A DNA stretch of 10,619 nucleotides from Bacteroidales bacterium UBA755 (GTDB lineage: Bacteria; Bacteroidota; Bacteroidia; Bacteroidales; UBA932), in assembly GCA_002297815.1 (NCBI GenBank), contig DBKH01000092.1:1-10619 (forward strand), written 5' to 3'. Below the pieces are notes generated by a model. That model worked only from the letters and a program-made list of their open reading frames with translations. It was not told where the DNA came from and did not search any database. A program made the position numbers and the translations under genes. Shown one piece after another: positions 6,549 through 10,619 of this stretch; position 1 is the first letter of the stretch, and each line of letters opens with the position of its first letter.

Positions 6549-6611
6549 GTCAGAAAAAGACTATGGCGAATTTTGGTCCACCGTGCAAAATTCGCCATAG
6601 TCTTTTTTGAC
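6549..6611. terminator. Perfect 22-bp hairpin, likely bidirectional rho-independent terminator
   Basis: The arms at 6554-6575 and 6586-6607 are exact reverse complements over 22 bp, with a 10-nt loop GTCCACCGTG. Pairing can extend 4 bp further (GTCA at 6549-6552 with TGAC at 6608-6611) if G6553 is bulged. The stem core GACTATGGCGAATTTTG contains G/C pairs. It is flanked by AAAAA on the left and TTTTTT on the right, so both strands end in a U-tract. It lies 23 bp beyond the stop of the leftward barrel gene and is the best terminator for that gene. It could also stop read-through from rluD. Confidence 0.8.
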
Positions 6612-6634
6612 TGTCCTAATATATTCAAACAGAA

Positions 6635-9604
6635 CTACATCCTTGGAGGCGGTGGACCCATCGGGCCGCGACCCATGCCTGGGCCGCCACGACGACCGTC
6701 TTTTCCACCGAAGTTGCCGAAGCGGTAGGTCAAGGAAACCACGATATAACGGCCGAGGGTGTTGTTCAGGGTCTCGGTGTGATAGTTCGAGGAGTCGGAG
6801 ATCGAGAGGTTCTTGGCCTGGTCGAGGATGTCGTAGGCGTTCAGGGCGAGGGTAAACTTGTCCTTGAACAGGAGTTTGGTGATCTTCGCGTTCAGAATCA
6901 ATTGGGTTCCCTGATCGGTCGTGTAACCGTTGTACCAATTATAGTTGCCATCAGCGACGATTCCGAATCCTCCCGGAACGGTCCAGTTCATCGAAGCCGT
7001 GACCTGATTGCTCCACGTCATATTTGTGGACTGGTTGGCGATTGTGTACCAAGACTTTGACATTCTGGTGCGGCCGCCAGCGGTAAGCTCCACGATGTCA
7101 TTGCGGTAAGTAATGCGGAGACGCTCGGTGAGACCTACAGTCTGAAGTTTGTTCAGGGTAAAGTCCAACGTGTGGAAGTCCTCAAGGAACTTGTCAGCAA
7201 GAAAATCCTCTGCATTGTAGTTTTCCCCCTCATAGTACTTGCCCATATCGAAATTTGACGAGCCTACATAAGACGATGATCTGGAATAACTTGCCCTCGT
7301 CATGTTGAATATGCTGAAGTTTGACTTCGCGATCGGAGTGTTCAGCATAACACGGAAGCCACCATTGTAGGAGTCTTTACCGTTAACGGGAATGGAGTAC
7401 TGCACTCCGTTCGTGCCGTACCACTGAGCATTGACAATCGGGTTCTTGACGATTCCACCATCGATTCCGGCACGGATGGAGAGGAACGTAGTCTTGTTTG
7501 TGTGACCAAAATCACTTCTGAAATCGTGGTTAAAATATGGCTCAAGGTACATGTTACCGAATGAGACGTTGAGAGGGTTGGTGTTGTCCGGCACCCTCAT
7601 CAGCTGGCTTACGGAAGGCTGCTGGGAACGTCCGAAATAGAAACCGCGTACATTGGTGTTGTCATCAATGTCGTACCACAGCATCGCTTGCGGTGCCCAA
7701 TTGAGGACGTGGCTGTCGTAGGTATCGTAGCCACTTGTCTCATTGTGGGTGTCGGTAGGGTTGGCACTCACTCCGGCCTGAGCACGGAATTTATCTTTCT
7801 GGTAAACAAAGTTTGCTCCGATTGTTTGATTGACATAACGATTGATAATCTCACTAGAATAGACGCTATTAGCGACCTCCCCGATCGGATTGTAAATCAA
7901 ATTTGACGCACTGAAATCTTCAACCACACCGCTGTCAAAAGTGTTCTTCTTTGATGTTGTCCTGTTCCATGACAACTCGTAGTTGGCCTCGACAAAGAAT
8001 CCCTTACCCAATGGTTCTGTGTAAGTGAGACGGCCGCTCAAAGACTTGGTGTCTTGATTCTGGTTGTAACGTTGGTTGATGATGGAGTCCGCTGCTGTCT
8101 CAAACTCATCGTAAGTTCTTGTCAAAGATTGGTTAAAGCCGTTGGTCTCATTGCCACTGAAATTGTAACGGGCATTGAACGAAAGGGTTCTGCCGGCCTT
8201 GCCTAGTCTCTGCCTAAAAAGGAAGAAACCATTTGTCTTCCAGTTATTGTTAGAGCCAGTGTTGCTGGTAAAACCGTCATTCGTTCTAGAAGTCGCACCG
8301 TTTCTCTCCGTCAAGGTCGAGAACTCTGAAATCTCATTGAAGTCTCCGTTACCGAAACTTACCTGAGGTTGGAACAAAATCGAAGTGTTTTCCGAGAACT
8401 TATGTTCGAGACGGACACCGAAACGATGGCCATCGGAGTTCGTTGTGTTAGAACCCTTATTGTTGTAAATAAGGTTGTAGTTGTCAAGATAGGTAATCTT
8501 CTTGCTTTCCTCTTCAACGTACGTCTCGTTGTTGTTGTAGAGGTAGTTACCTCCGAGATCCATCTTGCCGTCAAACAGGCTGGTGTTGCCGTTCAGACCG
8601 CCCATCCAAGACGTTGTGATTCCGTTGCCGGGACCCCAGCCACGGCTGCCACGGCCCATTCCACCGCCACCTCCGCGCATTCCCTGCATCATACTGCCGG
8701 CCAAGTCATTGAAACCACGGTTGTTGGTATTGTTGCCGTTGATGATGACGCTGAGTTGGTTCTTGTCCGTGAATCGTCCCAAGAAACCGGCTCCTTGATA
8801 GCGCCAGTCACCATTTCCGGAAGACAGTTCAGAACCCGAAACCTGCTTGCGGACATCATGTCCAGCCCCGGCCATGACGTTTCCGAAGAGTCCGTTCATC
8901 ATGCCTTTCTGAATGGAAAGGTCAATTATGGTCTCGTCGTTACCGTCATCGATGCCGGTGAACTCGGCTTGCTCAGACTTTTTCTCGACGACCTTCACCT
9001 TGTCGATAATCTTGGCGGGAATATTCTTAGACGCAAGCTGCGGGTCGTCAAGGAAGAAGGTCTTGCCGTCAATCGTTATCTTACTGATTGTCTGACCGTT
9101 TGCAGTGACGGTTCCGTCCTCGGAAACCTCTACGCCCGGGAGCTTTTTCAACAAGTCCTCCAGGACATCATTCTCGGTCGTCTTGAATGACGAGGCGTTA
9201 TATTCAATCGTGTCTTTCTTGATCACAATAGGGTTGCCAGTTGCAGAAACGCTGGCCGCGTCAAGAACCTGCTTGTCAGGGTCCATCTTAAGGACACCGA
9301 GATCCAATTTTCCCTTCACTTCGATATCCTTGACAAGAGTCTTATAGCCAAGGAGTTCGGCCTTAAGGACATATTTCCCAGCGGAGACTTTTTCAAAGGT
9401 AGTTTTACCCTTGTCGTCACTCAAGGCATACTTGTAGGGTTTAGTGCCCCCCGGTTTCGTGATGGAAACGGTGGCGAAACCGACCACCTCTCCGGTGGAT
9501 GAATCCGTAAGTGACAATGTGACCGTGCCGCCACCCTGGGCAAAGGCCAAAGAAAAAGCCGACATGATGCCGGCTACAAAAGTGATGAATTTCTTTAAGT
9601 TCAT
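6635..9604 (-). CDS. Large outer-membrane beta-barrel protein (TonB-dependent-receptor-like)
   Basis: A 989-residue protein that begins with a signal peptide (MNLKKFITFVAGIMSAFSLAFA, predicted cleavage AFA|QG at 22/23). A carboxypeptidase-regulatory-like beta-sandwich follows (about 26-108; GEVVGFATVSI, then AGKYVLKAELLGYKT). A plug-like region covers about 125-235, with DTIEYNASSFKTTENDVLED and LLKKLPGVEVSEDGTVTANG. The rest, to about 962, is Asn/Tyr/Gly-rich alternating sequence typical of a long beta-barrel, ending VVSLTYRF. This matches the Bacteroidota 'outer membrane beta-barrel family' related to TonB-dependent receptors; I see no clear TonB box, and the cargo is unknown. Oddities are a Gly/Met/Arg segment (303-328) and a 27-residue Gly/Arg/Pro tail after the final strand. 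The adjacent genes give no cargo hint. The 158-bp upstream gap to ruvC shows no convincing -7 box or terminator. A 22-bp hairpin follows the stop. Confidence 0.9.
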   Translation of the reverse strand: MNLKKFITFVAGIMSAFSLAFAQGGGTVTLSLTDSSTGEVVGFATVSITKPGGTKPYKYALSDDKGKTTFEKVSAGKYVLKAELLGYKTLVKDIEVKGKLDLGVLKMDPDKQVLDAASVSATGNPIVIKKDTIEYNASSFKTTENDVLEDLLKKLPGVEVSEDGTVTANGQTISKITIDGKTFFLDDPQLASKNIPAKIIDKVKVVEKKSEQAEFTGIDDGNDETIIDLSIQKGMMNGLFGNVMAGAGHDVRKQVSGSELSSGNGDWRYQGAGFLGRFTDKNQLSVIINGNNTNNRGFNDLAGSMMQGMRGGGGGMGRGSRGWGPGNGITTSWMGGLNGNTSLFDGKMDLGGNYLYNNNETYVEEESKKITYLDNYNLIYNNKGSNTTNSDGHRFGVRLEHKFSENTSILFQPQVSFGNGDFNEISEFSTLTERNGATSRTNDGFTSNTGSNNNWKTNGFFLFRQRLGKAGRTLSFNARYNFSGNETNGFNQSLTRTYDEFETAADSIINQRYNQNQDTKSLSGRLTYTEPLGKGFFVEANYELSWNRTTSKKNTFDSGVVEDFSASNLIYNPIGEVANSVYSSEIINRYVNQTIGANFVYQKDKFRAQAGVSANPTDTHNETSGYDTYDSHVLNWAPQAMLWYDIDDNTNVRGFYFGRSQQPSVSQLMRVPDNTNPLNVSFGNMYLEPYFNHDFRSDFGHTNKTTFLSIRAGIDGGIVKNPIVNAQWYGTNGVQYSIPVNGKDSYNGGFRVMLNTPIAKSNFSIFNMTRASYSRSSSYVGSSNFDMGKYYEGENYNAEDFLADKFLEDFHTLDFTLNKLQTVGLTERLRITYRNDIVELTAGGRTRMSKSWYTIANQSTNMTWSNQVTASMNWTVPGGFGIVADGNYNWYNGYTTDQGTQLILNAKITKLLFKDKFTLALNAYDILDQAKNLSISDSSNYHTETLNNTLGRYIVVSLTYRFGNFGGKDGRRGGPGMGRGPMGPPPPRM

Positions 9605-9762
9605 AAGGAATACTCAACTAATCAACCTAACGCTTCATTTGACAGAAAAATGCGGATTCGGTTTAATCCACGCGGTAAAAAATGCAGAATAATAAAAAAT
9701 ATTCCAAATGAATATATCAGGGCAACGCAAAGCAAGAGGTCTTGGGGGCAACTATTCCACCA

Positions 9763-10317
9763 TCACTTCACCCTATCCGGATGCTCTTTGATGAACTTCT
9801 CCCAACCTCCAGAGCTCTTGATCTTTGCAAGCGGGCTGGAAATATTGTAGTAATGGCAAAGGGCTATGGCAAGCGCGTCCGTGGCGTCCAGATGCTCCGG
9901 CTGGAAATCCGCGCCCAGCGTCTTGTGCAGCATCACGCTCACCTGCTCCTTGGAAGCGGCTCCGTTGCCGGTGATCGCCTGCTTGGCCTCGCGGGGAGCA
10001 TATTCATGAATCTCGGTGATGCCATATTCAAGAGCAGCGAGCATCGCGGCCCCCTGCGCGCGCCCCAGTTTCAAGATGACCTGGGCATTCTTGCCGTAGA
10101 ACGGTGACTCCAACGCCATCACAGTGCCGTGGTAGGTCTTGCAGACTTCGGTGACGGTGTCGTAGATCTGCCGGAGTTTTGAATATGCGTCCGCCTCTTT
10201 CCGCAGGTCCAGCACGCCCATATCCACGAACATAGGCTTGCCACCGATGACATCAATGACCCCGAAACCAAGGAGATTGGTTCCGGGGTCTATTCCTATG
10301 ATGGTTGTCTTGTCCAT
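9763..10317 (-). CDS. ruvC: Crossover junction endodeoxyribonuclease RuvC
   Basis: Resolves Holliday junctions by symmetrical nicking, working with the RuvAB branch-migration motor in recombinational repair. With the start at 10317 the product has 184 residues. It opens with MDKTTIIGIDPGTNLLGFGV, the canonical RuvC N-terminus. Acidic catalytic residues are visible: Asp10 in GIDPG, Glu70 in ALESPFYGKN, and Asp144 and Asp147 in EHLDATDALA. RAQGAAMLAA (86-95) and APREAKQAITGNGAASKEQV (107-126) are further family segments. The frame is open upstream to a TTG at 10347, which would add ten residues (MRWMGLFPSS). The ATG is preferred because it aligns with the family. It lies 65 bp downstream of serS on the same strand, so co-transcription is possible. 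The barrel gene follows after 158 bp. Confidence 0.96.
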   Translation of the reverse strand: MDKTTIIGIDPGTNLLGFGVIDVIGGKPMFVDMGVLDLRKEADAYSKLRQIYDTVTEVCKTYHGTVMALESPFYGKNAQVILKLGRAQGAAMLAALEYGITEIHEYAPREAKQAITGNGAASKEQVSVMLHKTLGADFQPEHLDATDALAIALCHYYNISSPLAKIKSSGGWEKFIKEHPDRVK

Positions 10318-10382
10318 AGAACTCGGAAAGAGGCCCATCCACCGCAATTGGTGAAAAGGTGTTTCTCTAATACAACCGTTGA

Positions 10383-10619
10383 TTAGTCAATGCAGTCGAA
10401 TCCGGTGTAAGGACGGAGAACCTCAGGGATGACGATCTTGTCGTCCTTCTGGTTGTCCTCAAGCAGGGCAGCGACCACACGAGGGAGAGCGAGCGAGCTT
10501 CCGTTCAGGGTGTGGCAGAGCTGCATCTTGCCCTCAGCGTCACGGTAACGCAGGTGCAGACGGTTCGCTTGATAGGTCTCGAAGTTGGAGACAGATGAGA
10601 TCTCAAGCCAACGTCCCTG
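10383..10619 (-). CDS. serS: Seryl-tRNA synthetase (partial, C-terminal 78 residues)
   Basis: Charges tRNA-Ser with serine in the cytoplasm; a class II aminoacyl-tRNA synthetase. Only the C-terminal end lies in the window, with stop TAA at 10385-10383 on the minus strand. The visible protein contains WLEISSVSNFETYQANRLHL (residues 4-23 of the fragment), equivalent to the family's REISSCSNFxDFQARR. It also contains class II motif 3, HTLNGSSLALPRVVAALLED (36-55), including the conserved arginine that contacts ATP. The end IVIPEVLRPYTGFDCID (62-78) matches the usual IPEVLRPY-G terminus. The catalytic core's motifs 1 and 2 and the N-terminal coiled-coil arm are outside. It is the first of three leftward genes here and is followed by ruvC. 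Confidence 0.96.
   Translation of the reverse strand, partial: QGRWLEISSVSNFETYQANRLHLRYRDAEGKMQLCHTLNGSSLALPRVVAALLEDNQKDDKIVIPEVLRPYTGFDCID

Larger units (their letters stand above)
6300..6634. other. Gene-free structured spacer between convergent genes
   Basis: These 335 bp separate the ends of rluD and of the leftward barrel gene. No open frame with coding character is visible on either strand. The stretch is AT-rich and filled by three inverted-repeat structures, listed separately: 6341-6408, 6455-6516 and 6549-6611. A motif of the form CACG(G)T-AC recurs. On plus it appears as CACGTTAC at 6372-6379 (loop of hairpin 1), CACGGTTAC at 6453-6461 and CACGGTCAC at 6479-6487. On minus it appears as CACGGTGGAC at 6585-6576 (loop of hairpin 2). 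Confidence 0.8.

Noticed and set aside
6341..6611. Inverted repeats considered as a CRISPR array or insertion-sequence ends
   Set aside because: There are no regularly spaced identical repeats, no transposase frame between the arms and no target-site duplication evident.
6501..6728. Plus-strand frame starting in the convergent gap
   Set aside because: It runs through the 22-bp terminator hairpin and into the antisense of the barrel gene's Gly/Pro tail. Its Pro/Gly-rich end is the complement of that tail.
8369..9190. Long open frame of 273 codons on the plus strand opposite the barrel gene
   Set aside because: It is antisense to a clearly coding beta-barrel protein with signal peptide and domain structure. 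Its Val/Leu-rich translation has no recognisable domain and reflects the barrel gene's codon pattern.
9605..9762. Promoter for the barrel gene or terminator for ruvC in the 158-bp gap
   Set aside because: No TAnnTTTG box with adequate match and no stable hairpin followed by a T-tract could be found on the minus strand; only poor partial matches.
9742..10107. Plus-strand open frame of 121 codons opposite ruvC
   Set aside because: The minus strand encodes RuvC with all catalytic residues; the plus frame has no family features.
10318..10347. TTG start giving RuvC ten extra N-terminal residues
   Set aside because: The ATG at 10317 aligns with the canonical RuvC N-terminus. The extension (MRWMGLFPSS) has no counterpart in the family as known.

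Overview
The window looks like chromosomal DNA from a Bacteroidota member, probably Bacteroidales. Three things support this. There is a TAnnTTTG-type -7 box ahead of the first rightward gene. There is a 989-residue outer-membrane beta-barrel protein with an N-terminal carboxypeptidase-regulatory-like domain. Finally, small families and arrangements recall this phylum: a short membrane protein with a GKFPxTxI-type motif, and a kinase-less PASTA protein beside an RluD-type pseudouridine synthase. Genus cannot be fixed by eye. Base composition is moderate and codon use looks even across the genes. I see no phage, transposon, CRISPR, tRNA or rRNA signal.

Left edge (1-558): the N-terminal third of xseA (exonuclease VII large subunit) runs leftward off the window. 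A 76-bp spacer separates it from a divergent rightward cluster. Two candidate -7 boxes lie only 12 bp apart on opposite strands in that spacer.

Centre (559-6299): seven co-directional genes with gaps of 1 to 43 bp, probably one transcription unit. They are engB, prs, a 93-residue cysteine-bearing membrane protein, der, a LysE-family exporter, a three-PASTA membrane protein and an RluD-family pseudouridine synthase. EngB, Der and RluD-type enzymes all act in large ribosomal subunit maturation, and Prs supplies PRPP for nucleotide synthesis. The unit therefore couples ribosome assembly with precursor supply, with three membrane proteins interspersed.

Convergent gap (6300-6634): no gene, but heavily structured. 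It holds two long inverted repeats (a 16+11-bp stem and a perfect 22-bp stem) flanking a nested inverted repeat. The two long hairpins have related loops in opposite orientation. The 22-bp stem has A/T tracts suited to termination in both directions.

Right part (6635-10619): leftward genes in transcription order are serS (C-terminal 78 residues only), ruvC (Holliday-junction resolvase) and the large outer-membrane beta-barrel gene. The barrel protein has two Gly/Arg/Met-rich low-complexity segments, one after the last predicted barrel strand. Overall this is mainly an ordinary housekeeping region. The most interesting items are the convergent-gap hairpins, the barrel protein's Gly/Arg segments, the orphan PASTA protein and the small Cys-containing membrane protein.
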